From NCBI GenBank assembly GCA_034005525.1, contig JAVEUP010000003.1, positions 50,163-114,162 on the forward strand: a stretch of 64,000 bases of DNA. Direction: 5' to 3'. Position numbers and translations under genes: made by a program. The notes below the pieces were generated by a model. It searched no databases and was not told the origin of the DNA. It was given only the letters and a program-made list of their open reading frames with translations. This document shows positions 27,300 through 35,801 of the stretch, piece after piece (position 1 is the stretch's first letter; each line of letters starts with the position of its first letter). This DNA comes from PWXP01 sp034005525. GTDB lineage: Bacteria; Planctomycetota; Planctomycetia; Pirellulales; Thermoguttaceae.

Positions 27300-29246
27300 A
27301 TGAAAGTCTGGTTCAACCGCATCAGCGAAAGCCGGCGCTCGGTGGTCGATACGGCCGAGGCGGAGATTACCATCGGCCGCGACGCCGCCTGCACCGTGTG
27401 TCTGCAAAGCCCGCTCGTTTCGCGGTGCCATGCCGTGGTGAGATCGGAAAATGGGAAGCTCCGGCTTCAGAACGTCGGGCTGAATAGCTGCGTCGTGGGC
27501 GACGAGGAACTGCTGGGTGGGCAGTCGGCCGAGTTCGAGCCCGGCACGAAGGTGCGCATCTGGCCCTTTACGCTCACGTTCGAGACGGAGCAAGCGCCGA
27601 GCATCTCGCGGGCCGACCTGGAAGCCCACCTGCGCGGCATCATGGCCGACCTTGAGCTGCGCATTCACCGTAAGCTGCTCGACCGGCTCGACCTGTACGA
27701 GTTCGAGTCCGGCCGGCACGCTGATCCGGAGGGCATCCTGCTGCTGGAAAACAACATCGACGACGTGTGCCGCGAGTTGCGCGTATTCGAGCCGGGGAAC
27801 GAGGCCCTGCTGGAGGAGATCACCGGCCTGGTGCTGCGCGATCACCTGGTCAACCACCTGATTATGGAGACCGGCGCCGAGGAGGTTTTCGACCTGGCCG
27901 CGCTCACTTCGACCGAGTACGACATTCCGGCCACCCTGGTGCCCGAACGCGAGGCCGAATTGCACGGGTTGATCAACTTCGTGCGCGAACGGCTTGCCCT
28001 GGCCGAATGCCGCGATACGAGCGAGGAGGTGACGCGGGTCGAATCCCGGTTCGCCGACATCTTTCCTTTAGTTCGCCCGCACTTGCACCACGAGCTACGC
28101 AAGTACCTGGTGCTGCGGACGCTTAAGAAGGACCTGAAGGACACCATCTTCGGGTTCGGCCCGTTGCAGGACTTGTTGCGGGCGCCGTCGGTTACGGAAA
28201 TCATGGTGGTTGGTCGCGATCAGATTTACGTGGAGCGCAACGGCCTGATCGAGAACTCGGGCCGCCGGTTCCTTTCCGACAAGGTGACCGAGGCCATTAT
28301 CGAACGAATCGTGTCGCAAGTGGGACGGCGCATCGACCGGAGCCAGCCGCTGGTCGATGCCCGGCTTCCCGACGGCTCCCGCGTGAACGCCATCATTCCG
28401 CCGCTGGCGGTGAAGGGGCCGTGCCTGACCGTGCGCAAGTTCCCGGCGCAGCGATTGACGATGGACGACCTAGTCGAACTGGGCAGTATTACCACGGCCG
28501 CAGCGACCTTCCTGCGTTCATGTGTGATCGATCGGCGCAACATCCTTGTCAGCGGCGGCACCGGCTCCGGCAAGACGACCATGCTGAACGTCCTTAGCGC
28601 GTTCATCCCGTTCAAGGAGCGGATTGTCACCATCGAAGACACCACCGAACTGCGCCTTCACCAGGAGCACGTGGTCACGCTTGAAACGAAGCCGCCGAAC
28701 GTCGAGGGCGCGGGCGCCTACACCGTGCGCGACCTGGTGCGCAACGCCCTCCGCATGAGACCGGACCGCATCCTGGTGGGCGAGTGCCGAGGCCCCGAGG
28801 CGCTTGACATGATCCAGGCAATGAACACCGGCCACGACGGCTCCATGACCTCGCTGCATGCCAACAGTTCGGCCGAAGTAATCGAGCGGCTGGAAGTGCT
28901 CGTGCTCATGGCCGCCGACCTGCCCGTAACGTCGATCCACCGGCAGCTCAGCTCGGCCTTGGACCTGATCGTCCATTTGGACCGCATGCCCGGCGGACGC
29001 AGGGCCGTCACGCAGGTTTCGGAAGTGGTGCGTTACGATCCGGAAGAGAAGTGCGTCGTACTGCACGACATCTTCAACATGCGCGACGGCAGCGCACTCC
29101 GCCCGACCGGCTACCTGCCGTCGTTCATCGACTCGCTGGTGGAGAAACAGCTTCTGGAGTTGGAGTTCCTTTACGGGCGCGAGGCGGCGCCGGTACCGAA
29201 CATTCCTGCGGCGCCGGCCGCGCCGCTTCCCGGGAGGAGCCCATGA
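27300..29246 (+). CDS. tadA: FHA-TadA/CpaF secretion ATPase
   Basis: 648 residues from ATG 27300; the frame extends back to 27177 but overlaps cpaB. Residues 1-95 form an FHA domain (ITIGRDAACTVCLQSP, then LVSRCHAVV), expected to bind phosphothreonine. Residues about 250-640 are the CpaF/TadA hexameric ATPase: FGFGPLQDLLRAPSVTEIMV, Walker A SGGTGSGKTTM (about 417-427), IEDTTELRL, RNALRMRPDRILVGECRG and GHDGSMTSLHANS. It drives Flp pilus assembly or Tad secretion at the inner membrane. The FHA fusion suggests control by a Ser/Thr kinase. Stop and next start overlap (ATGA). Confidence 0.93.
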   Translation: MKVWFNRISESRRSVVDTAEAEITIGRDAACTVCLQSPLVSRCHAVVRSENGKLRLQNVGLNSCVVGDEELLGGQSAEFEPGTKVRIWPFTLTFETEQAPSISRADLEAHLRGIMADLELRIHRKLLDRLDLYEFESGRHADPEGILLLENNIDDVCRELRVFEPGNEALLEEITGLVLRDHLVNHLIMETGAEEVFDLAALTSTEYDIPATLVPEREAELHGLINFVRERLALAECRDTSEEVTRVESRFADIFPLVRPHLHHELRKYLVLRTLKKDLKDTIFGFGPLQDLLRAPSVTEIMVVGRDQIYVERNGLIENSGRRFLSDKVTEAIIERIVSQVGRRIDRSQPLVDARLPDGSRVNAIIPPLAVKGPCLTVRKFPAQRLTMDDLVELGSITTAAATFLRSCVIDRRNILVSGGTGSGKTTMLNVLSAFIPFKERIVTIEDTTELRLHQEHVVTLETKPPNVEGAGAYTVRDLVRNALRMRPDRILVGECRGPEALDMIQAMNTGHDGSMTSLHANSSAEVIERLEVLVLMAADLPVTSIHRQLSSALDLIVHLDRMPGGRRAVTQVSEVVRYDPEEKCVVLHDIFNMRDGSALRPTGYLPSFIDSLVEKQLLELEFLYGREAAPVPNIPAAPAAPLPGRSP

Positions 29247-30094
29247 GCCTCGGCGCCGATACATGGCTGGCAAGCGTTCTGATGGGCACGGCCGTGGGCT
29301 GGGGGTATTTCTCTCTGCGCGGGCAGTTCACCAGGGCGCTCGACGCGGTGGAGAACGACCTGGCGGAGAAGCTGCGGCGCCTTCGCGCGTCGACCCGCGG
29401 CCTGCGCCGCTGGATCGTCTTCTGGCTGATGGCCGTGGCGGCGGTGTTCTTCACTTTCTGGCTGCTGCTGGACAACCTGGTGTTCGGTGCACTCGGCGCG
29501 GTGTTCCTGATGGCCGGCCCGTGGTGGCTCGTGCGCCGGATGGCCGAACGGCGCCGCCGCCGGATCGAGGACCAGTTAGCCGACGCCATGGTCACGCTGG
29601 CCAATGCAGTCCGGGCGGGGCTTTCGCTGGCGCAGGCGCTGGAGATTCTCGCCGCGCAGTGCCCCAAGCCGCTCAGCGAGGAGTTCCGGCAGATTGTGGG
29701 GGAATACAACTTGGGTAAGCCACTTGAGCAAACGCTGCGAGAAGCCAAGGCGCGGCTGAAGAGCGAGAACTTCGCCCTTTTCGCCGCGGCCATCCTCGCC
29801 AGCCACGAAAGCGGCGGCCGGTTGAATGAGACCGTCGAACGCATCGCCTCGAGCGTGCTCGAAATGCAGCGGCTGGAGCGGAAGGTGCAATCCGAGACGG
29901 CGCAGGCGCGGAAGTCGGCCGTGTACATGGCACTGGCGCCTGCCCTGATCCTGCTAGTGTACTACTTCGTCGACCCGGAAAACACGGTGCTTCTGTTCAC
30001 GATCGTGCCGGGCCAGATCCTGCTGGCCGTCGCCGTCGTATTGAATGTGATTGCGTACTTCTGGGCGCAGGTGATTTTGCGCCCAAATTTGTGA
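29243..30094 (+). CDS. tadB: Tad inner-membrane platform protein TadB
   Basis: 283 residues. ATG 29243 overlaps the TGA of tadA and is preceded by GGGAGGAG. Membrane helices lie at about 55-85 and near the C-terminus, with a cytoplasmic GspF-type helical domain between (LADAMVTLANAVRAGLSLAQ, ASHESGGRLNETVERIASSV). The protein should form the platform on which the TadA ATPase acts. Strong coupling to tadA is typical of Tad loci. Confidence 0.9.
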   Translation: MSLGADTWLASVLMGTAVGWGYFSLRGQFTRALDAVENDLAEKLRRLRASTRGLRRWIVFWLMAVAAVFFTFWLLLDNLVFGALGAVFLMAGPWWLVRRMAERRRRRIEDQLADAMVTLANAVRAGLSLAQALEILAAQCPKPLSEEFRQIVGEYNLGKPLEQTLREAKARLKSENFALFAAAILASHESGGRLNETVERIASSVLEMQRLERKVQSETAQARKSAVYMALAPALILLVYYFVDPENTVLLFTIVPGQILLAVAVVLNVIAYFWAQVILRPNL

Positions 30095-30098
30095 GGAA

Positions 30099-31070
30099 AT
30101 GCCCCTTCGGGACGAAAGATATGCGATGATGACTGCTCTTCTAGCCACGACAGCCACCCCGCTGATCATCGCCCGGCTTATTGCCTGCGGCGTGATGGGG
30201 CTTTCGGCGAGTTGGCTCGCCTTGTGGCTGGTGCGCGCGCTGCAGAGCACTGATATCGCACAGGGGGCCGAGTGGCGATACGACGTGAGCCGGATCAACG
30301 AGTTGCGCCGTGCCGACCCGCTGTTCCGCTTGCTCCAGCCGGCGGTGCAATTGCTGGCACGATTCAACCGGGGCGCGTTCCGCGAGGCCCTGCCGGAAGT
30401 GCAGCGGCATATCCATGCAGCGGGACTTTCGCGGTTCTGGCTGGCAGAGGAGTACCTTGCGAAGCTCGAAATCCTCGCCCTGCTGCTCTTGCCCGTGTAC
30501 GTGTACGTATTCTTCTCCTGGCTGGGGCCCGTCGGTCTGCCGGTCGCCTTGCTGGCCGTGCTGGCAACGGTCTGGTTGCTGCGGCGCCGGCTGGCGTCGC
30601 GGGCGGCGAAACGGCTGATGGAGATCAAGCGGCGCATGCCGTTCCTGCTCGACCTGCTCACACTGCTGATGGAGGCCGGGGCCACGTTCCTCCGTGCGCT
30701 CGACGAGGCTGTTGGCGAGTTCGAAGGTCACCCGGTCGCCGAGGAGTTCGGCCGGGTACTGGCCGATATGAACCTGGGCAAAACCCGCCACGAGGCATTC
30801 CGCGCCCTGCGCGAACGGCTGGCCGACGACGAGATTACGAGCATTGTCGGTTCGATCCTCCAGGGCGAGCAGCTTGGCACGCCGCTGGCCCGCGTGTTCC
30901 GTACCCAGGCCGACGTGCTCCGCCTGAAGCGCTCGCAGCGAGCCGAGACTTTGGCCGGTGAGGCGGGTGTGAACATGCTCCTGCCGGCCGTGCTGGTGAT
31001 GGCCGCCACCGTACTGGTCATTTTGGGCCCGTTCTTGTTGAACTTCCTCACGTTGGGACTCGCACTGTAA
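30099..31070 (+). CDS. tadC: Tad inner-membrane platform protein TadC
   Basis: 323 residues, 4 bases after tadB. A possible alternative start is ATG 30126. Membrane segments are seen near the N-terminus (LIACGVMGLSASWLALWLV), centre (LALLLLPVYVYVFFSWLGPV) and C-terminus (VLVMAATVLVILGPFLLNFL). The GspF-type domain includes MPFLLDLLTLLMEAGATFLR and LADMNLGKTRHEAFRALRER. TadC pairs with TadB. The pilin, secretin, TadZ and prepilin peptidase genes are not in this window. Confidence 0.9.
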   Translation: MPLRDERYAMMTALLATTATPLIIARLIACGVMGLSASWLALWLVRALQSTDIAQGAEWRYDVSRINELRRADPLFRLLQPAVQLLARFNRGAFREALPEVQRHIHAAGLSRFWLAEEYLAKLEILALLLLPVYVYVFFSWLGPVGLPVALLAVLATVWLLRRRLASRAAKRLMEIKRRMPFLLDLLTLLMEAGATFLRALDEAVGEFEGHPVAEEFGRVLADMNLGKTRHEAFRALRERLADDEITSIVGSILQGEQLGTPLARVFRTQADVLRLKRSQRAETLAGEAGVNMLLPAVLVMAATVLVILGPFLLNFLTLGLAL

Positions 31071-31075
31071 CCGTT

Positions 31076-32005
31076 ATGCCGCTGAAGCTTACCTGTCCGC
31101 GCTGCAAGAAGGCGTTGACCCTGCCGCGAAGCACGGCCGGGAGTTACACGAAGTGCGCGCACTGCGGCGGCCGGGTTTGGGTGCCGGAGATCCCGGGCAC
31201 CGAGACCCCGAGCCCAGCGGCTGCGGGGCCTGCGCCAGGCCAACCACCGACCACGGCACACGCGGTGCCTGTCGCGCCGGTCTCGCCCGGAAAAACGGCA
31301 ATACGCCAAGCCCCTGCCAGTCCGCTGCCCCACCAGCCCGTCCCAACCCCGGTTGCGCCGAGCAGTCCACCCGGAGCGCATCCAGCGCCGGCGCCACCGC
31401 AAATGCCCACAACGCCCACCCCGACTCCGCCCGCGCCTCCGGCAGCTCCGTGGACTGCTGCGGGGCAATCGCAGGGGCGGGCGCAAGCGGCCGGCGCGCC
31501 GACGGGCCGCAAGGCCCGGTTCGTCACGGCCGGTACGGCCGAATCGCGTTTGCAGCCGTCCGCCGACGGGAAGTTGCCCGGGCTGAAGCTCGAAAAGGAG
31601 GAACCGGCCGAAAAACCGAAAGAGAAGTCGGAAGGGGCCACGCTCCACCCGCTGGTACTCTTCTGCGCCCTCTGCCTGAGCGTGCTTGTTTCCATTACCA
31701 TGGTGTTGGTTGACGTCGACAGCCCCCAATCGGACCGTGGCCGCGAGCAGGCTCAGGCCCGGTGGACGATCGAGCGGGAGTATTTCTCCCACCTGGACCC
31801 GAACGAACCCTTGGTCACATATCAACTGCTGCTGCGAGAGGCGCAGCGCGCTCACACCCGAGGCGACCAACAAGCAGAACGCGACGCCTACCGGGCCGTA
31901 CTCCACCTCCTCAGGGCCGAGCGCAACCGGTTCGAGGGCCTCACCGGCAGCCCCAGCAACGACCGTAAACTGGAAGAGTTGATTACCGAAATACTGCGGG
32001 AGTAA
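31076..32005 (+). CDS. Zinc-ribbon membrane protein in Tad operon
   Basis: 309 residues, 5 bases after tadC, so almost certainly in the same transcript. The N-terminus is a zinc ribbon (LTCPRCKKALTLP, then TKCAHCGGRVWVP). About 110 residues rich in Pro and Ala follow, then a charged linker and a single membrane helix (about 201-220: LVLFCALCLSVLVSITMVLV). The C-terminal 80 residues are helical and polar. The layout suggests a membrane-anchored adaptor facing both sides. No catalytic motif is visible; link to pilus control is inference from position. Confidence 0.75.
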   Translation: MPLKLTCPRCKKALTLPRSTAGSYTKCAHCGGRVWVPEIPGTETPSPAAAGPAPGQPPTTAHAVPVAPVSPGKTAIRQAPASPLPHQPVPTPVAPSSPPGAHPAPAPPQMPTTPTPTPPAPPAAPWTAAGQSQGRAQAAGAPTGRKARFVTAGTAESRLQPSADGKLPGLKLEKEEPAEKPKEKSEGATLHPLVLFCALCLSVLVSITMVLVDVDSPQSDRGREQAQARWTIEREYFSHLDPNEPLVTYQLLLREAQRAHTRGDQQAERDAYRAVLHLLRAERNRFEGLTGSPSNDRKLEELITEILRE

Positions 32006-32093
32006 GACGTAAAACCGCTATTGCAGACCAACCTCCGCCGGCCGAATGAAGCCATCGCGGCATGACCTGATACCTGACACCTGACACCTAATA

Positions 32094-35000
32094 GTGGATC
32101 CGAGCCAGCGCTACGAAATTGTCGATACGATTGCCAGCGGCGACTTCGCCGTGGTCTACCGGGCCCGCGACCTGGAACTGGGGCGCGCGGTGGCCGTAAA
32201 GCAGATCCACGCGCAGTACCTGTCCGATCCGCAGCAACTGGCCCGATACTGGCAAGAGGCCCAGTTGCTGGCGTCGCTGCAACACCCGAATATTCTGACC
32301 GTTTACGACGTGGTGCGACCCCGCGGCTGGCTCATCCTGGAGCTGATGCAGCGGAGCCTGAAGCCGGAAAGCGAGGGCGACGGCATCGTCCTCGACGCGC
32401 TGCGCCGGGTACTGATCGACTGCGCCGAGGCACTCCGATTTCTGCACGCCAACGGCATCATCCACGGCGACATCAAGCCGAGCAATCTCCTGCTGTCCTT
32501 CCAGGGCCGCATCGCCCTGGGCGACTTTGGCCTGGCGCGCCGGGCCAGCAGCGAGCAGGGAAGCCTGCTGAAAGGTACCACCAAGTATATGGCGCCCGAG
32601 TTGGTCTCCAACCAGTTCGGGCCCGTGGGTCCGGCCAGCGACCTGTACTCGCTCGGTTTCACGGCCTACGAATTGCTGTGCGGGAAGCAGTTCGACACCC
32701 TGTTCCCCGGCCTGAGCAGCTTCGGCCGCGACCTGCAAATCGCCTGGATGATGTGGCACGCCGCCGCCGACCGCCGGCTGCCGCCAATCGGCAAGGTGCT
32801 CGAGGGCGTACCGGACGATCTCGCGCACGTGATTCAGCGGCTGACCATCAAGGACCAATCGCGCCGGTATCAATCGGCTGAGGACGTGCTCCGCGACCTT
32901 CGCTCGGGCGGGTACGGCGTGGCTGCGCCACCGGTCCAGGACGATGCCGAGGCCCGGGCCGCGCACGAGGCGGCGGCGAAAAAGAAGAAGCTCACGCGCA
33001 TCGGCGCCATCGTCGCGCTGGCGTTCTCCCTGGTCTTGTCGGTGGTCATGCTGTTGCCAACCCGCGAGGCGCCGCCCCCTCCGGCGCCGCCGGAGCCGGC
33101 GCGCGGCGTCGTGCGGAACGTTCTGGTCGGTGAGCGGCGGCTGGTGCTCGAGTCGTCCGGGGACGGTGGCGTCGAGGAGGTCGACTTCCGCCCCGGCGAC
33201 CGGTTCTTCGTCAACGACCGGGAGCTGACGCTCCGCGACCTGATCCCCGGCGACGAGGTGGAAGTGAGCGAGTTCCGCGAGGCGTCGGGCCGCAGGGTCA
33301 AGGAAGTCAGGGCAACGCGCCCGGTGGGTCACGTGGGCCTCGTTGCCGAGGTGAAACCCGAAGAGGCCGCTCTGACGCTTGCCGTCACCGAGGGCGAAGA
33401 GAAGGGCAAGTCGCTAACCATCTACGTACCACCCGAATTGCCCATTATGTTCAATGGGAAGCCCGACCGCGACGGCCGGCCCGTGGTCCTGGCCGATCTG
33501 CAGGTGGACGACCGCACGACGGTGCGCCACAAGGGCGCGCCCACCGGCCGCGTGGCCACTGAGTTGAGCGTAACTCGCGTGGTGGAAGCAGAGGGCATCC
33601 TGCGAGAAATCAACGTCGAGCGGGGTGAGCTGGTCCTGGCAGTTGGACCCGCCGATACCCCAACCTTGGTACGCCTGCCCTTGGCCGACAAGGTCGACGT
33701 GACCGTCAACGGCCGTCGCGACATAGACCAGAAGCTGCTGCGCCCGGCCGACCTGAAGCCCGGCGACAAGGCCACCGTGGCGCACGACGTCCGCGTGGTG
33801 CGCGTCGATGCCTACCGCATCCTGGGCACCGGCGGGATCGTCGAGCAGGTGCACGTCGATGCCGGCACGCTCGACGTGGCAATCGAAGGCGCAGGCCGCG
33901 CGACCAGCTTCCGGATCGGGCCGCGGTGCAGTATTACCTTGACCGGGCAGCCGGCCGAACTGGCCGACCTGCGCCGCGGCGACGAAGTAGACATTACCCA
34001 CGACGATCCCGGCGCCGCCAGCCCGGAGCCGATTGCCATTGTGGCGCGCCGGCCGCCGGACGAGCACCGCTGGGCGCTGCTTGTGGCGAACCAGGAGTTC
34101 GACGACGTGCGGCTTTCGGCGCTGAAGCACCCCGTGCCCGACGCCCGGCTGCTGCGCGATACGCTTACCAGCCGGTACAAGGTGCCTGCAGCGCAGGTTC
34201 TCCTGCTGAGCGACGAAAGCCTGGTTCGGCTCGAACAGGGTGTTCCCGACTTCCTCCGCCGGCTTGGGCCGGCCGACCGCTTGCTGGTCTACGTGGCAGG
34301 CCACGCATATCAGGATAGCCAAGGGGCCGTATACTTCGCCCCGAAGAACTTTGACTTCGCCCGGATGGACGTCACCGGGCTGCCGCTGCAGTGGCTGGTG
34401 GACGAGCTGGAACGATGCGCCGCCGATGAAAAGCTGCTGCTGCTGGATACCAGCCAGGCAGGCGAAGGAACCGATCTGAAACAGCAGCCCTCCGGCGTGG
34501 AGATGATCGGCGTGCTCGATGCCCCGCCGGGCCGGGCGCCGCTACGGACGATTACGGCGATCGCCGGCACGAGCGAGGGCGAGCGAGGGCTGACGCTTGC
34601 CGACGGCCAGCGCGGCCTTTTCGCCGCTGTACTGGCCACGGCTTACGCCGGCGCGGCCGACAAGAACCGCGACACGCGCATCGAGCCGACCGAACTGTTC
34701 ACCTATCTCAACGAGGCCATGCCCCAGGAAGCGGCGAGGCTTTCCGCTGCGCAAACGCCCCACCTCGTACTGCCCGACGACCGGCCGCCCCGATTGACCG
34801 AAGAAGCCAAGAAGGCCATCCGGCGACTGGCCATGCATTTGCGTGCCGCGCGGCCCGACCGCGAAACGATCGACTCCGATTTCGCCGCGGCCCGCGAGCT
34901 TGCCGGCGCAGAACTTGAACCGCGGCTACTCTACGGCTTGCTGTTGTTGAAATCGCGCGACCGGGACGAAGTGCCCCGGCATTTCGAGGAACTGCGCGTT

Positions 35001-35471
35001 GAAAACCCCGATTTGCTTCTGCCGCTTCAGGCGATGGCCTGGGTGCAGTTCGACGCGCGGCGCTACCCGGCCGGCGTCGGGCAGTTGACGGAACTCGCCG
35101 GCCGCATTCCCGTGCCGGCAAAGGATGCCGACGGGTACGACCCGCATACTTTGGGTATATTCACCTGGGCAGGCCAATTGCGGGAGTATGCCGCCTCGGC
35201 CGTCCCCGACGCCTGGCAGGCCCCGGCCGAGGCGCTCGGCCAACTCGATGCGGCCGTTTTGAGGCACGGGCTCGATGCGCGGCAGGCATTCGAGCAAGGC
35301 CGCGCGGCCACGCGGAACGTCGTTCTCGATTTCGACCGCCGCATCATCGCAGCCGAGAGCGACGCCGAAAACGCCCGCCTCAAGGTCGACCGCCGCCAAC
35401 TCGGCCATTACGCTTCTTTCCCCTTCGACGAAGAGGCCGCACAGATCCTGGCAGGGTTGGACAGGGAGTAA
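32094..35471 (+). CDS. Membrane Ser/Thr kinase fused to cysteine-less caspase-like domain
   Basis: 1125 residues from a GTG start. Kinase domain about 1-275: VAVKQI (Lys36), HGDIKPSN (124-131, HGD instead of HRD), DFG 144-146, APE 167-169. The glycine loop is weak (ASGDFAVVYRA). One membrane helix lies at about 303-322. Residues about 336-655 hold four beta-rich repeats. A caspase-like domain follows, about 657-830: RWALLVANQEFDD, VYVAGHAYQD (His737) and LLLLDTSQAG. In the last motif the usual DxCHSG cysteine is Ser787 and the following His is Gln788. A helical C-terminal part follows. Likely an active or semi-active membrane kinase with a non-proteolytic caspase fold. Lies 88 bases after the Tad zinc-ribbon gene. 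Confidence 0.88.
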   Translation: MDPSQRYEIVDTIASGDFAVVYRARDLELGRAVAVKQIHAQYLSDPQQLARYWQEAQLLASLQHPNILTVYDVVRPRGWLILELMQRSLKPESEGDGIVLDALRRVLIDCAEALRFLHANGIIHGDIKPSNLLLSFQGRIALGDFGLARRASSEQGSLLKGTTKYMAPELVSNQFGPVGPASDLYSLGFTAYELLCGKQFDTLFPGLSSFGRDLQIAWMMWHAAADRRLPPIGKVLEGVPDDLAHVIQRLTIKDQSRRYQSAEDVLRDLRSGGYGVAAPPVQDDAEARAAHEAAAKKKKLTRIGAIVALAFSLVLSVVMLLPTREAPPPPAPPEPARGVVRNVLVGERRLVLESSGDGGVEEVDFRPGDRFFVNDRELTLRDLIPGDEVEVSEFREASGRRVKEVRATRPVGHVGLVAEVKPEEAALTLAVTEGEEKGKSLTIYVPPELPIMFNGKPDRDGRPVVLADLQVDDRTTVRHKGAPTGRVATELSVTRVVEAEGILREINVERGELVLAVGPADTPTLVRLPLADKVDVTVNGRRDIDQKLLRPADLKPGDKATVAHDVRVVRVDAYRILGTGGIVEQVHVDAGTLDVAIEGAGRATSFRIGPRCSITLTGQPAELADLRRGDEVDITHDDPGAASPEPIAIVARRPPDEHRWALLVANQEFDDVRLSALKHPVPDARLLRDTLTSRYKVPAAQVLLLSDESLVRLEQGVPDFLRRLGPADRLLVYVAGHAYQDSQGAVYFAPKNFDFARMDVTGLPLQWLVDELERCAADEKLLLLDTSQAGEGTDLKQQPSGVEMIGVLDAPPGRAPLRTITAIAGTSEGERGLTLADGQRGLFAAVLATAYAGAADKNRDTRIEPTELFTYLNEAMPQEAARLSAAQTPHLVLPDDRPPRLTEEAKKAIRRLAMHLRAARPDRETIDSDFAAARELAGAELEPRLLYGLLLLKSRDRDEVPRHFEELRVENPDLLLPLQAMAWVQFDARRYPAGVGQLTELAGRIPVPAKDADGYDPHTLGIFTWAGQLREYAASAVPDAWQAPAEALGQLDAAVLRHGLDARQAFEQGRAATRNVVLDFDRRIIAAESDAENARLKVDRRQLGHYASFPFDEEAAQILAGLDRE

Positions 35472-35560
35472 GCCAGCGCAATGGGGCTGTCCTGTTGGCC
35501 GCCTGCCCCCTTTTGCGAGGCAAGTAGTCCCCTTCAGGAAGTATCCCCTATCTGGCTGTA

Positions 35561-35579
35561 GCGCGATTAACCATCGCGC
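35561..35579. terminator. Hairpin after the kinase gene
   Basis: GCGCGAT-TAACC-ATCGCGC is a perfect 7-bp stem with a 5-base loop, 90 bases after the kinase stop. No T-run follows. Either a terminator-like hairpin or part of an unrecognised repeat. Confidence 0.35.
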
Positions 35580-35613
35580 CGGGATGCTCTCCAAACCGGG
35601 CCATGCCAGATTG

Positions 35614-35642
35614 TTGACGGAAGCGTCTCACATTATTATACT
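35614..35642 (+). promoter_or_regulatory. Sigma-70-like promoter upstream of YWTD gene
   Basis: TTGACG (35614-35619) and TATACT (35637-35642) are separated by exactly 17 bases. This is the best sigma-70-type promoter match in the window. It would start a transcript about 150 bases before the YWTD-protein ATG at 35802, which has GGGAGGG just upstream. Confidence 0.6.
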
Positions 35643-35801
35643 GAAGTCGGTTGTCCTGCGGGGCATTATGACGACTTCAAGACTCGTCAATTGCCTTCGA
35701 GGCAAAGGTTCTTTCAGAGAACGACGTAGACAGCCGCGAACGCGGCCCTTCTGATCTGGTAGCGTACGACGATCGTTTCTTCAATATGGGAGGGACAGAC
35801 A

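Noticed and set aside
33110..34060. Idea that the kinase middle region is a known PASTA or PQQ sensor
   Set aside because: Neither the PASTA serine-threonine pattern nor the W/AxD/GKxxW propeller pattern is visible.
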